NCBI GenBank assembly: GCA_947478315.1
Contig: CANJWF010000030.1
Span: forward strand, 1 to 10,068
DNA from: Sphingobacteriaceae bacterium
Lineage (GTDB): Bacteria > Bacteroidota > Bacteroidia > Sphingobacteriales > Sphingobacteriaceae
Direction: 5' to 3'
DNA length: 10,068 bases
Below, piece by piece: positions 1 through 7,632 of this stretch; the first letter of the stretch is position 1, and the number at the start of each line of letters is the position of its first letter. A model generated the notes under the pieces. The model was not told the DNA's origin. It was given only the letters and a program-made list of their open reading frames with translations, and searched no databases. Position numbers and translations under genes: made by a program.

Positions 1-655
1 ACAATATTTGAGAAACGCGTTCTATCTCTTTTTCCCTTCCAACAATCGGATCTAATCGACCCTCTTCCGCAGCTTTAGTTAAATCCTTCCCAAAATTGTC
101 TAGTACTGGTGTTTTAGATTTTGTATCTGAAGATTTTTTAGGTGGACTGTAAGAAGAATCATCATCTCTAAAATCTTCATCTCCCCCAGTAGGCGCAGAA
201 GATGCTTCGGGTATTGTATTCTTTTTATGATTATTAACTTCGTCTTTCACTACTTCATAATTTATTTTATACCTAGACAGCATTTGAGAGGCTATACTAT
301 CCTCATCTCGAAGTATAGCAAGTAATAAATGTTCGGTTCCTATCAAATCACTTTTAAACATTCTAGCTTCTAAGTAAGTTATTTTTAATACCTTTTCGGC
401 TTGCTTGGTTAATGGTATATTACTCATATTCACATGTATACCCACATTAGTTTTAACTACTTCCTCTATAGAATCTCTTAATTCTGAAACTTTAACACCT
501 AACAAATTCAATAATTTTATAGCAAAACCACTCCCATCTCTTATCAATCCCAACAACAAATGCTCTGTTCCGATGTAATCGTGCCCTAATCTTAATGCCT
601 CTTCTCTGCTGTAAGAGATAACATCCTTTACTCTTGGTGAAAAACGCGCTTCCAT
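1..655 (-). CDS. clpC: ATP-dependent Clp protease ATP-binding subunit ClpC, N-terminal part (cut by window edge)
   Basis: My own translation from the ATG at 655 gives 218 residues and runs open off the left edge. ClpC is a Hsp100/AAA+ unfoldase that feeds substrates to ClpP in the cytoplasm. Two Clp_N repeats are visible: the first around residues 3-70, with DYIGTEHLLLGLIRDG at 27-41, and the second around 78-142, with DLIGTEHLLLAILRDE at 103-118. A flexible acidic/Ser-Pro linker follows (about 145-183). The start of the first AAA+ module is at 184-218 (LDNFGKDLT and LDPIVGREKEIERV), so the window ends just before the Walker A loop. An ATG 5 bases upstream (660) is out of frame. The start MEARFSPRVKDVISYSRE is the usual one for Bacteroidota ClpC. 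The gene is transcribed divergently from ettA. The C-terminal two thirds (D1, D2) lie outside, so intactness cannot be judged. Confidence 0.96.
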   Translation of the reverse strand, partial: MEARFSPRVKDVISYSREEALRLGHDYIGTEHLLLGLIRDGSGFAIKLLNLLGVKVSELRDSIEEVVKTNVGIHVNMSNIPLTKQAEKVLKITYLEARMFKSDLIGTEHLLLAILRDEDSIASQMLSRYKINYEVVKDEVNNHKKNTIPEASSAPTGGDEDFRDDDSSYSPPKKSSDTKSKTPVLDNFGKDLTKAAEEGRLDPIVGREKEIERVSQIL

Positions 656-735
656 AGCATTTAATAAGTTTAAAATATTTTATTAATTAACAAAAGATGC
701 CTCACTCCAAACGACATTTGAACTGAATATATAAA

Positions 736-743
736 CAAAGGTA
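736..743 (-). promoter_or_regulatory. Candidate -7 box of the clpC promoter (TACCTTTG)
   Basis: Read on the minus strand, the eight bases are an exact match to the Bacteroidota sigma-A -7 consensus TAnnTTTG, 80 bases before the clpC ATG. A TTTG -33 box at the usual 19-base spacing is not present, so only half the promoter is supported. The implied leader of about 75 bases is AT-rich and has no Shine-Dalgarno motif. Confidence 0.4.
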
Positions 744-761
744 ACAAAAGCCTAGCAAAAT

Positions 762-780
762 ATATCGGGATTCACGATAT
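762..780. promoter_or_regulatory. Dyad ATATCG-N7-CGATAT just upstream of ettA
   Basis: Six-base arms (762-767 and 775-780) are perfectly inverted around a 7-base spacer and end 20 bases before the ettA ATG. The right arm overlaps GATATTTG (776-783), a five-of-six match to the -7 box on the plus strand; if that is the promoter, the ettA transcript would have almost no leader. The dyad could be a repressor site or chance in AT-rich DNA. The remainder of the 145-bp divergent region (656-800) shows no gene. Confidence 0.25.
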
Positions 781-800
781 TTGACACTCATTTAAAAATA

Positions 801-2483
801 ATGTCAGACGAAAAAATAATTTTCTCAATGGCGGGAGTAAATAAGATTTACCCCCCTCAAAAGCAAGTACTAAAGAACATATACTTGTCTTTCTTCTATG
901 GTGCAAAAATTGGTGTAATCGGATTAAACGGTTCGGGAAAATCTTCTTTACTTAAAATTATTGCAGGATTAGATAAATCATACCAAGGAGAAGTAGTATT
1001 TTCCCCTGGGTATTCGGTAGGTTATTTAGAGCAAGAACCTCAATTAGATGCAGAAAAAACCGTCAAAGAAGTAGTAGAAGAGGGTGCAGCAAAAATCACC
1101 AACATTTTAAAGGAATACGAAGCCATCAACGAAAAATTTGGATTACCTGAAGTTTATGAGAATGCTGATGAGATGGATAAATTGATGATTAAACAAGGTG
1201 CATTACAAGATCAAATTGATGCTTTAGGAGGGTGGGAATTGGATAGCAAATTAGAACGAGCAATGGATGCATTACGTTGCCCTGATGGAGAAGCTAAAAT
1301 AGCAAACTTATCCGGAGGAGAAAGAAGACGCGTTGCTCTTTGTCGCCTACTTATTCAAGAACCTGATGTTTTACTACTTGATGAACCTACTAATCACTTG
1401 GATGCAGAATCTATCGATTGGTTAGAACAACATTTACAACAGTATAAGGGTACGGTGATTGCAGTAACACATGACCGATATTTTTTGGACAATGTAGCTG
1501 GATGGATATTAGAGCTAGATAGAGGTGAAGGAATTCCTTGGAAAGGGAACTACTCTTCGTGGTTAGACCAAAAGGCTAAAAGGTTATCACAAGAAGAAAA
1601 ATCAGAAACGAAACGCCAAAAAACACTCGAGAGAGAGCTAGAATGGGTACGCATGGCACCTAAGGCACGTCACGCAAAGGCTAAAGCAAGATTAGCGAAT
1701 TACGAAAAATTAGCGTCAGAGGAAGGTAAGGAAAAAGAGGATAAATTAGAATTATTTATACCGCCAGGACCAAGATTAGGAGGAGTGGTTATTGAGGCTC
1801 AGGATATAAGTAAAACCTATGGAGAAAAAATATTGTTTGAAAACTTAAGTTTTTCATTACCTCCAGCAGGTATTGTTGGTATTATTGGTCCTAATGGGGT
1901 TGGAAAAACAACCTTATTTAGACTCATCACAGGAAAAGAACACCCAGACGCAGGAACATTTAAAGTAGGAGAAACAGTGGCTTTAGGTTATGTAGATCAA
2001 ATGCATGACGACCTTGACCCCGAAAAATCTGTTTGGGAAAATATCACAGATGGTCAAGAGACCATTTTATTAGGCAATAAACCTTGTAATTCACGTGCCT
2101 ACGTGTCAAAATTTAATTTCAACGGAGCAGACCAACAGAAAAAAGTAGGTGTACTTTCGGGCGGGGAACGTGGTCGGGTTCATCTAGCTATTACACTTAA
2201 GAAAAGTTCTAACGTGCTTTTACTCGATGAACCTACCAATGACATAGATGTAAACACATTACGGGCTTTAGAGGAAGGATTAGAAAATTTTGCAGGTTGT
2301 GCAGTTATCATTTCTCATGATCGTTGGTTTTTAGACCGTATTTGTACTCATATTTTAGCATTCGAAGGCGATTCTCAAGTATATTTTTTTGAAGGTAATT
2401 ATAGTGAATATGAAGAAAATCGTAAAAAAAGACTGGGAGACCATGCCCCTAAAAGAGTGAAGTATAAAAAATTAGTACTATAA
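801..2483 (+). CDS. ettA: Energy-dependent translational throttle protein EttA (ABC-F ATPase)
   Basis: The gene encodes 560 residues, normal for EttA, a soluble ABC-F protein. In E. coli EttA binds the ribosomal E site and gates the first elongation steps according to the ATP/ADP ratio. There are two ABC ATPase domains and no membrane domain. NBD1 has Walker A GLNGSGKS (41-48), signature LSGGE (170-174), Walker B with D194/E195 in DEPTNHLD, and H-loop H224. NBD2 has Walker A GPNGVGKT (363-370), LSGGE (452-456), D476/E477 in DEPTNDID, and H506. The insertion at about 95-145 in NBD1 is the EttA arm. The charged helical linker around 258-305 (LEWVRMAPKARHAKAKAR) is the P-site tRNA interaction motif. 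All catalytic residues are present. DEPTNDIDVNTLRALEEGL is typical of EttA rather than Uup or YbiT. The start gives the usual Bacteroidota N-terminus MSDEKIIFSM. It has no Shine-Dalgarno sequence and ends in a strong terminator. Confidence 0.96.
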   Translation: MSDEKIIFSMAGVNKIYPPQKQVLKNIYLSFFYGAKIGVIGLNGSGKSSLLKIIAGLDKSYQGEVVFSPGYSVGYLEQEPQLDAEKTVKEVVEEGAAKITNILKEYEAINEKFGLPEVYENADEMDKLMIKQGALQDQIDALGGWELDSKLERAMDALRCPDGEAKIANLSGGERRRVALCRLLIQEPDVLLLDEPTNHLDAESIDWLEQHLQQYKGTVIAVTHDRYFLDNVAGWILELDRGEGIPWKGNYSSWLDQKAKRLSQEEKSETKRQKTLERELEWVRMAPKARHAKAKARLANYEKLASEEGKEKEDKLELFIPPGPRLGGVVIEAQDISKTYGEKILFENLSFSLPPAGIVGIIGPNGVGKTTLFRLITGKEHPDAGTFKVGETVALGYVDQMHDDLDPEKSVWENITDGQETILLGNKPCNSRAYVSKFNFNGADQQKKVGVLSGGERGRVHLAITLKKSSNVLLLDEPTNDIDVNTLRALEEGLENFAGCAVIISHDRWFLDRICTHILAFEGDSQVYFFEGNYSEYEENRKKRLGDHAPKRVKYKKLVL

Positions 2484-2514
2484 AAAAAGGGGAGCCACCG
2501 AGGCTCCCCTTTTT
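2484..2514. terminator. Bidirectional intrinsic terminator between ettA and the small membrane protein gene
   Basis: A perfect 13-bp stem (2484-2496 with 2502-2514) holds a GC-rich core GGGGAGCC/GGCTCCCC and a 5-base loop. A5/T5 flanks extend the stem, so both strands end in a U tract. It begins directly after the ettA stop codon and lies 19 bases beyond the stop of the convergent gene, so it can terminate both transcripts. Confidence 0.92.
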
Positions 2515-2533
2515 GCTTATACAACAAAAACTA

Positions 2534-2785
2534 TTATTTCTTAAGATACAAGAGAATAAATCCAAAAGTAGTTACGACTTGACTTATCCAAAAAATAAAC
2601 ATCCATTTAATCATTTCCGCTTTTGCATTTGCTAAATCTTCTTTAGTAACCAACACTTCTCCTTTGGCAGCAAGTTCTGCTTGTATCTCTTGTTTAACAA
2701 AACTAACCAAAGACTGAGCCTCTCGCTCACCCAACTTAGACTTGATTAGGTCGTAAAGCTGTATATCTGAAATCGCAATATTCAT
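2534..2785 (-). CDS. Small coiled-coil protein with C-terminal membrane anchor (CCDC90/DUF1640-like)
   Basis: The 83-residue protein has a short folded N-terminal head (about 1-45, with YDLIKSKLGEREAQSLVSFV), a charged helical stretch with VTKEDLANAKAEM (46-58), and one hydrophobic segment (61-81, WMFIFWISQVV onward) ending in two lysines. Head, helix, then C-terminal anchor is the layout of the prokaryotic relatives of mitochondrial CCDC90B/MCUR1 (DUF1640-like), which form trimeric coiled coils. The KEDL and WMFIFWI motifs fit small Bacteroidota proteins I recall from this group. The stalk here is very short, and the function is unknown. The ATG at 2785 follows a candidate promoter. It has its own terminator downstream, shared with ettA, and appears monocistronic. 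The family assignment rests on recalled sequence pattern only. Confidence 0.72.
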   Translation of the reverse strand: MNIAISDIQLYDLIKSKLGEREAQSLVSFVKQEIQAELAAKGEVLVTKEDLANAKAEMIKWMFIFWISQVVTTFGFILLYLKK

Positions 2786-2811
2786 AACGCTGTTGTAAAA
2801 AACGTGGATTA

Positions 2812-2842
2812 CAAATTTAAAAAATAAAATGTTTAACGAAAA
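2812..2842 (-). promoter_or_regulatory. Candidate promoter of the small membrane protein gene
   Basis: On the minus strand TAAATTTG (2819-2812) matches the Bacteroidota -7 consensus TAnnTTTG exactly. TTTT (2842-2839) lies at the expected 19-base spacing, a three-of-four match to the -33 TTTG. The predicted start of transcription would give a leader of about 20 bases before the ATG at 2785. The -33 part lies inside the terminator-like hairpin of the photolyase gene. Confidence 0.45.
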
Positions 2843-2865
2843 AGATTTTTTTGGCTAAACATTTT
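2826..2865 (-). terminator. AT-rich terminator-like hairpin after the photolyase gene
   Basis: Arms 2826-2837 and 2854-2865 pair over 12 positions with one G-T wobble (AAAATGTTTA against TAAACATTTT at its base). The loop itself contains an A run opposite a T run that can extend the stem. Reading on the minus strand, it starts right after the photolyase stop and is followed by ATTTTTT. The stem is weak in GC, so efficiency is uncertain. Confidence 0.5.
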
Positions 2866-4176
2866 TTAAAGTGCACGTTTGTAAGCTTCTATGCAACGCT
2901 TTCGAGCAAAATTATGTTCTACAATAGTTTGTTGCAAATAAGTTAATGTTGCATATTCTGGCACCCATTCTTTGATGTAAGTTAAATTTTGATCAAATTT
3001 AGCTGTCTGTAAAGCAGGATTAAACACTCTAAAATAAGGTGCGGCATCGCAACCTGTTCCTGCTACCCACTGCCAACCTCCATTGTTAGAAGCTAAATCA
3101 AAATCCAATAATTTTTTAGCAAAATAAGCTTCGCCCCACCGCCAATCAATTAATAAATGTTTGGTTAAAAACGAAGCTGTAATCATTCTAACACGATTGT
3201 GCATATAACCAGTAGCATTCAATTGGCGCATACCTGCATCAACGATGGGATAACCTGTTTGACCTTGACACCAACGTTGAAATTCTGTTTCATTATTTAA
3301 CCATGCAATTTGGTCATATTGAGGTTTAAATGATTGACGAACTACTTGAGGGAAATGCCATAATATCATTTGATAAAATTCTCGCCATATCAACTCGTTT
3401 AAAAAAACATCATTTAGTTGTAAGGCTTTTTCAACAAGTTGACGAATGCTAATCGTACCAAAACGCAAATGTAATCCTAATTGACTCGTACCTTGCATAG
3501 CAGGATAGTCTCGTTGCTCATGATATTTACTAATTTTCGATGAATCTATTTGAGAGGAGGGTATTTGGAGCAAGATGGGATAAAAACCAATGTCAGAGAG
3601 TGGCATCACATGTTGCATATCCATTTTTGAAAAATTATGTGAATATTTTTCAATATCATAGCAGTTATAATCAGATATAACTAGTTGACTTTTCCATTTT
3701 TTGCTGTATGGTGTAAAAACTGTATAAGGCGTACCGTCACTCTTTATAATATCGTTTTTTTCGAAAATTACTTGGTCTTTGTATGTATGGAATGTAATGT
3801 TTTTTTCTTGCAAGAATTGTTTTATTGTTTCGTCTCTTTGACGTGCATAAGGTTCATAGTCATGATTTGTAAAAACGGAATGGATGTTATAATCATCAAA
3901 TAATTGCTTCCATACTCGTAAAGGTTCTCCGTAATAAACTTTTAATGTAGTTCCTAATTTGACTAACTGTAAATTTAGTTGGATTAGTTGATGGTGAATA
4001 AAATTTACGCGCTTGTCAGATTTATCTTCCAATTGATGTAAGATATGAGTATCGAAAATAAAGATAGGAATGACGGGTATGTTAGCCTTTAATGCGTGAT
4101 AAAGTGCAGCATTATCTTCTAATCGCAAGTCTCTACGAAACCAAAAGATATTAACATCATCTTGATTGGAAGCCAT
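2866..4176 (-). CDS. phrB: Deoxyribodipyrimidine photolyase (class I CPD photolyase)
   Basis: The enzyme is a flavoprotein that uses blue light to split cyclobutane pyrimidine dimers. I chose the ATG at 4176 (436 residues, starting MASNQDDVNIFWFRRDLRL). The frame stays open to a GTG at 4284, but the extra 36 residues lie mostly inside the GH3 gene and do not resemble the family, which starts just before FWFRRDLR. The N-terminal antenna (alpha/beta) domain covers about 7-135. The C-terminal FAD domain has TSQLGLHLRFG (230-240), NELIWREFYQ (260-269), VDAGMRQLNATGYMHNRVRM (312-331) and NNGGWQWVAGTG (364-375) followed by DAAPYFRVFNP (377-387). These are the flavin and lesion-binding signatures of class I CPD photolyases. 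Length is slightly below E. coli PhrB. It is the last gene of the run, 31 bases after GH3, with a hairpin at its end. The antenna chromophore cannot be told. Confidence 0.95.
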   Translation of the reverse strand: MASNQDDVNIFWFRRDLRLEDNAALYHALKANIPVIPIFIFDTHILHQLEDKSDKRVNFIHHQLIQLNLQLVKLGTTLKVYYGEPLRVWKQLFDDYNIHSVFTNHDYEPYARQRDETIKQFLQEKNITFHTYKDQVIFEKNDIIKSDGTPYTVFTPYSKKWKSQLVISDYNCYDIEKYSHNFSKMDMQHVMPLSDIGFYPILLQIPSSQIDSSKISKYHEQRDYPAMQGTSQLGLHLRFGTISIRQLVEKALQLNDVFLNELIWREFYQMILWHFPQVVRQSFKPQYDQIAWLNNETEFQRWCQGQTGYPIVDAGMRQLNATGYMHNRVRMITASFLTKHLLIDWRWGEAYFAKKLLDFDLASNNGGWQWVAGTGCDAAPYFRVFNPALQTAKFDQNLTYIKEWVPEYATLTYLQQTIVEHNFARKRCIEAYKRAL

Positions 4177-4207
4177 TCTGATTGAAAATTGGTGCAATGA
4201 ATAAGAT

Positions 4208-5710
4208 TTATTGCTGATTTTGTTGAGATAGAGCATCAGCAATGACTCTATCGTTCGATAAGCGAGGTACTTTGTTTTGTCCACCTAATTTACCTTGTGT
4301 TCGCATATAATTAATGAATGCTCCAGGTTTAAGCATATTTATTTTCAACGTTTGTAAAATTTTCCCCTCGATTAAATCGGCGTAGTAACTATTTTTCTGC
4401 TGTAATACAGCATCAACTTTGCAGGCGAATTGAATTAAATCGATGGGAGGCTTACTAAATTCTATCAACCACTCATGATAGGGCAATTCATTATTAACGG
4501 GGTTAACTTGAGGAGCCACTGTAAATTCAGTTATTTCAACCTGATGCTGCTTGGCAACAGTCATCAACGCATGCTCTACCTCTTCACCTATAACATGTTC
4601 TCCAAAGGCTGAAATAAAATGTTTAATGCGCCCTGTTACAACTATGCGATATGGTTTTTTTGAAACAAATTTGATGGTATCTCCTATGCTATAGGCCCAA
4701 AGTCCTGCGTTAGTTGTCAGTATTAAAGCATAATTTTTATTCACTTCTACTTCTCCTATACTCAAACGTGTTGGCTTTTCGTTAAAGTATTCTTCCACAG
4801 GAATAAATTCATAGAACATTCCGCTATTAATAGAAAGTAACAAGCCTTGCGATGGCTGTAAATCTTGGTAAGCGATAAATCCTTCAGATGCGGGATACGT
4901 TTCAACCGTATCAACTTGCCTACCTATACTATCTAACAATTTAGCCCGATAAGGTTCGAAATTAACTCCCCCGTAAACAAAAAGTTCAAAATTTTTGAAT
5001 ATAGTACCTATTTTTTCTCCGCCTGATTGTTGAGAGAGTTTGTCGAAATACATTTGCACCCAAGGGGGTATTCCTGAAATAAGGGTCATGTTTTGTGACT
5101 TTGTCTCTGCAACAATTGCGTCTACTTTTTGTTCCCAATCTTCTATACAATTTGTTGTATAGGATGGCATTCTATTTTTTTGCAGGTATTTAGGTACATG
5201 ATGTGCAACAATGCCAGACAAGCGTCCTAACTGAATGCCTGCCTTGGATTCTAGTAGTGGACTTCCTTGTAAAAAAATCATTTTCCCTGTTAGAAAGGCA
5301 GTTTTTCCTGTTTCGTGAATATACGCCAATAAGGCATTTCTTGCTGCTCTAATATGCTCGGGCATCGAATCTTTAGAAATGGGAATATATTTGACACCTG
5401 AAGTTGTACCTGATGTTTTGGCGAAGTATAAAGGTTTTCCTGTCCATAGAATATCAAATTTACCTTTCAATATATCCTCTATGTATGGTTTTAGGGTTTC
5501 GTAATCTCGAATGGGAACTTTATTTTTAAAATCTTCATAGGAAGAAATTTCAGTAAATAGGTGGTCTTTTCCAAACTTTGTTTTACGTGCTTTTTGAATT
5601 AAATGATGTAGTAACTGATGTTGAATTTTTATTGCATCGTCTTGACATTTTTTAATTTTTTTAGCTTGCTTTTTGGCAATCCATTTACTCAAAAATTCTT
5701 TCATTAGCAT
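4208..5710 (-). CDS. GH3-family acyl-adenylating enzyme (auxin-responsive GH3-like protein)
   Basis: The 500-residue protein belongs to the GH3 branch of the ANL adenylate-forming superfamily. Plant members activate a carboxylate with ATP and join it to an amino acid; substrates of bacterial members are mostly unknown. Visible motifs in order are the nucleotide-binding loop AKTSGTTSGVKYIPIS (97-112), ISGIPPWV (211-218), TYPASEGF (271-278), TTNAGLWAYSIGDTIKF (332-348) with the ribose-binding Asp at 344, the hinge region VVTGRIKHFISAFGEHV (357-373), and the C-terminal GQNKVPRL (477-484) with the conserved Lys. All key positions look intact. The start could be the ATG at 5710 or the third codon, also ATG, at 5704; neither has a Shine-Dalgarno motif. 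The photolyase gene follows after 31 bases, suggesting co-transcription. The 115-bp gap upstream may hold a promoter, but no clear box is seen. Confidence 0.92.
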   Translation of the reverse strand: MLMKEFLSKWIAKKQAKKIKKCQDDAIKIQHQLLHHLIQKARKTKFGKDHLFTEISSYEDFKNKVPIRDYETLKPYIEDILKGKFDILWTGKPLYFAKTSGTTSGVKYIPISKDSMPEHIRAARNALLAYIHETGKTAFLTGKMIFLQGSPLLESKAGIQLGRLSGIVAHHVPKYLQKNRMPSYTTNCIEDWEQKVDAIVAETKSQNMTLISGIPPWVQMYFDKLSQQSGGEKIGTIFKNFELFVYGGVNFEPYRAKLLDSIGRQVDTVETYPASEGFIAYQDLQPSQGLLLSINSGMFYEFIPVEEYFNEKPTRLSIGEVEVNKNYALILTTNAGLWAYSIGDTIKFVSKKPYRIVVTGRIKHFISAFGEHVIGEEVEHALMTVAKQHQVEITEFTVAPQVNPVNNELPYHEWLIEFSKPPIDLIQFACKVDAVLQQKNSYYADLIEGKILQTLKINMLKPGAFINYMRTQGKLGGQNKVPRLSNDRVIADALSQQNQQ

Positions 5711-5825
5711 ACAAGTTGTTTAGTTCATGAGGGTTCATTTCCCTATGGCATTCCTAAAATAATCCGTCTTTATTTTAAGATATGCAGAGAACTTAAGAGA
5801 AGAACCTCTTGGTGTACATAAAACA

Positions 5826-6629
5826 CTATATGTAAGTTTCATCGGTTATTTCTATTGAAGCAACTTGCTCGGAATCTTGCACTTGGTAGTAGTTGACTAA
5901 ATTTCTATAAATGACTACCAAGGCTACAGAAGTGAGCGGAACAATTAGGAAAAAATTAAGTATTCTCAAAACAATACCTACCATGATATAATTTCTACTA
6001 TCTAACCACGAAGTGGTAATGTAGGTTAACCCAAAAGCTAGTAACAAAATGAATATTCGAAAAACTTTTGCTTTTGTAAATTTATAACTATCGCGAATGG
6101 CTTCTAATGGTCCTAAATTTTGGTCTAAAATAAAAAACTGATAGAAATAAACTCTTAAAAATAAAAACACTAATGGAATAAGCGTAACACAGGAAAGTGC
6201 CAATTGTAAATCTTTTTGACGGGGAGCAATCTTAATAATTAGAGGTAATGCACTACGAATAAGGACAAATCCACCTATAGCAAAAATCAAGAAATATAAC
6301 ATAGTTGATATTAGATAGTTGCCTATTTGCAAAAAATTGGGTTGTATTTGTTCTATTTCAAAATCTTCGTTGTCTTTATCCAAAATCCAAAAAATAGCTT
6401 TTGTAAGCCCTAAATTAACAATAGTATAAGCCAACAAAAAAACGATGCCTAACAAAACACTAACACCTATATTCAATCTTGTATTTAAATATAGAGACAT
6501 GAGGTTAGAGAATGTAGATATACAAAAGAGTATAACGGTAAAAATGGTTAATAACCAATAATGTTTTTTGGTTATGCGCCATGCTATAGAAAAAATTTCT
6601 TTTAGGCTTAGATGATCGTCTTTAATCAT
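5826..6629 (-). CDS. Six-helix integral membrane protein of unknown function
   Basis: The protein has 267 residues with about six hydrophobic segments at roughly 25-46, 55-83, 105-133, 142-166, 189-209 and 214-242, and short polar ends. The segment GPLEAIRDSYKFTK (173-186), between helices 4 and 5, resembles the 'EAL..S..LTKG' motif seen in several six-helix families (YciC-like, DUF975-like and the membrane domain of some glycerophosphodiester phosphodiesterases). I do not recognise a specific family or activity. No signal peptide, catalytic motif or ATP-binding site is visible. The stop codon of the glycosyltransferase gene lies 34 bases before the ATG at 6629, so both are probably in one transcript and the protein may act in the envelope. 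There is no strong terminator after it. Confidence 0.75.
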   Translation of the reverse strand: MIKDDHLSLKEIFSIAWRITKKHYWLLTIFTVILFCISTFSNLMSLYLNTRLNIGVSVLLGIVFLLAYTIVNLGLTKAIFWILDKDNEDFEIEQIQPNFLQIGNYLISTMLYFLIFAIGGFVLIRSALPLIIKIAPRQKDLQLALSCVTLIPLVFLFLRVYFYQFFILDQNLGPLEAIRDSYKFTKAKVFRIFILLLAFGLTYITTSWLDSRNYIMVGIVLRILNFFLIVPLTSVALVVIYRNLVNYYQVQDSEQVASIEITDETYI

Positions 6630-6663
6630 ACAATAGATTTTAAAATTAACTCAATGAATATAA

Positions 6664-7632
6664 TTAACGGCTTTTTTTATACTGTAAGGTAATCAACTCT
6701 TGAATAAATCCTAATCCATAAGCAATTAACTGCACAAATGCGGCAATCGTACTCAAGACCGCCACCATCAACGAACGTGTCTTTATAAGCGCATCAGCAA
6801 ACAAAACTAACACATAAATACCCAACAAAAAATTAAGATAATTGGCAAAGGGAGTTTTCGATACATTAGATAGTAGCGTGATGATGGAAAAAAGAACAAA
6901 AAGTGCTGGAAAAAAGTGGACGAATTTTAATTCTGCAGGAAAGAATCTGTATATATTAATTCTTGCTCTTCCAAAAAAATGCAACTGCTTAAAAAATTGT
7001 TTAAAATTTGTTCTACGCTTATGGTATACATAAGCTTCGGGAATCAACCCGATTTTAAACCCTTGTTTGTGTATTCTGATACTAAATTCTATATCCTCCC
7101 CCATCCTAGTAATGGCATATCCTCTAGTTTGTTCCCAAACTTCTTTAGATATGCCCATATTAAAACTACGAGGATGAAACTGACCGATATGTTTTTTATT
7201 ACCTCGAATACCTCCTGTGGTAAATAAAGACGTCATTGCATAACTAATGGCTTTTTGTATTGAGGTAAAAGATGGGTGTGCAGCATCTGGACCGCCATAG
7301 GCGTCTAAATAATCGCTAATTAATCTATTATAAACTACTGTCAAATAATTTTCAGGGATTAAACAATCTGAATCAAAAACAATAAAATAATCTCCTTTTG
7401 CAAGTTCAAAACCAAAATTTCTTGCAAATCCTTGACCTTCATTTTTCTTAAAGTAATAACTAACATTCAATTGAGAATGATAGCGCTCAACAATCTTTTT
7501 GGCATCCCAAAAAGACCCGTCTTCTATAATTAATACTTCAAAATTTTTATATTGCTGCTTAGTCAACGAATGTAATAACTCATCTATTTCTTGCGGACGG
7601 TTATATAGTGGAACGATAATTGAAAAAAACAT
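6664..7632 (-). CDS. Family 2 glycosyltransferase with C-terminal membrane anchor
   Basis: The N-terminal GT-A domain (about 1-230) begins MFFSIIVPLYNRPQEIDELL, the usual GT2 opening. It holds IIEDGS (35-40), the metal-binding DSD (87-89) in VFDSDCLIP, and the acidic GED (178-180), the likely catalytic base region; a KQLHFFGRARI segment follows (215-225). Three hydrophobic segments at about 237-255, 265-284 and 289-311 anchor it in the inner membrane. The likely role is transfer of a sugar from a nucleotide donor to a lipid or polysaccharide at the cytoplasmic face; donor and acceptor are not evident. I chose the ATG at 7632 (322 residues): the codon before it is TTG, and the ATG overlaps the OsmC stop as TGATG, a layout that suggests translational coupling. 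The six-helix membrane protein follows after 34 bases. Confidence 0.9.
   Translation of the reverse strand: MFFSIIVPLYNRPQEIDELLHSLTKQQYKNFEVLIIEDGSFWDAKKIVERYHSQLNVSYYFKKNEGQGFARNFGFELAKGDYFIVFDSDCLIPENYLTVVYNRLISDYLDAYGGPDAAHPSFTSIQKAISYAMTSLFTTGGIRGNKKHIGQFHPRSFNMGISKEVWEQTRGYAITRMGEDIEFSIRIHKQGFKIGLIPEAYVYHKRRTNFKQFFKQLHFFGRARINIYRFFPAELKFVHFFPALFVLFSIITLLSNVSKTPFANYLNFLLGIYVLVLFADALIKTRSLMVAVLSTIAAFVQLIAYGLGFIQELITLQYKKSR

Noticed and set aside
3685..3903. Plus-strand 72-residue open frame inside the photolyase gene
   Set aside because: It is antisense to a well-supported coding region, Cys/Phe-rich and without family resemblance. The same holds for the plus-strand frames within the glycosyltransferase (6842-7227) and transposase (8501-9017).
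4177..4284. N-terminal extension of the photolyase to a GTG start
   Set aside because: The 36 extra residues mostly overlap the GH3 3' end and do not resemble photolyase N-termini; the ATG at 4176 fits the family.
5793..5812. Hairpin after the six-helix membrane protein gene as terminator
   Set aside because: The stem has only five Watson-Crick pairs plus two G-T wobbles and no U tract.
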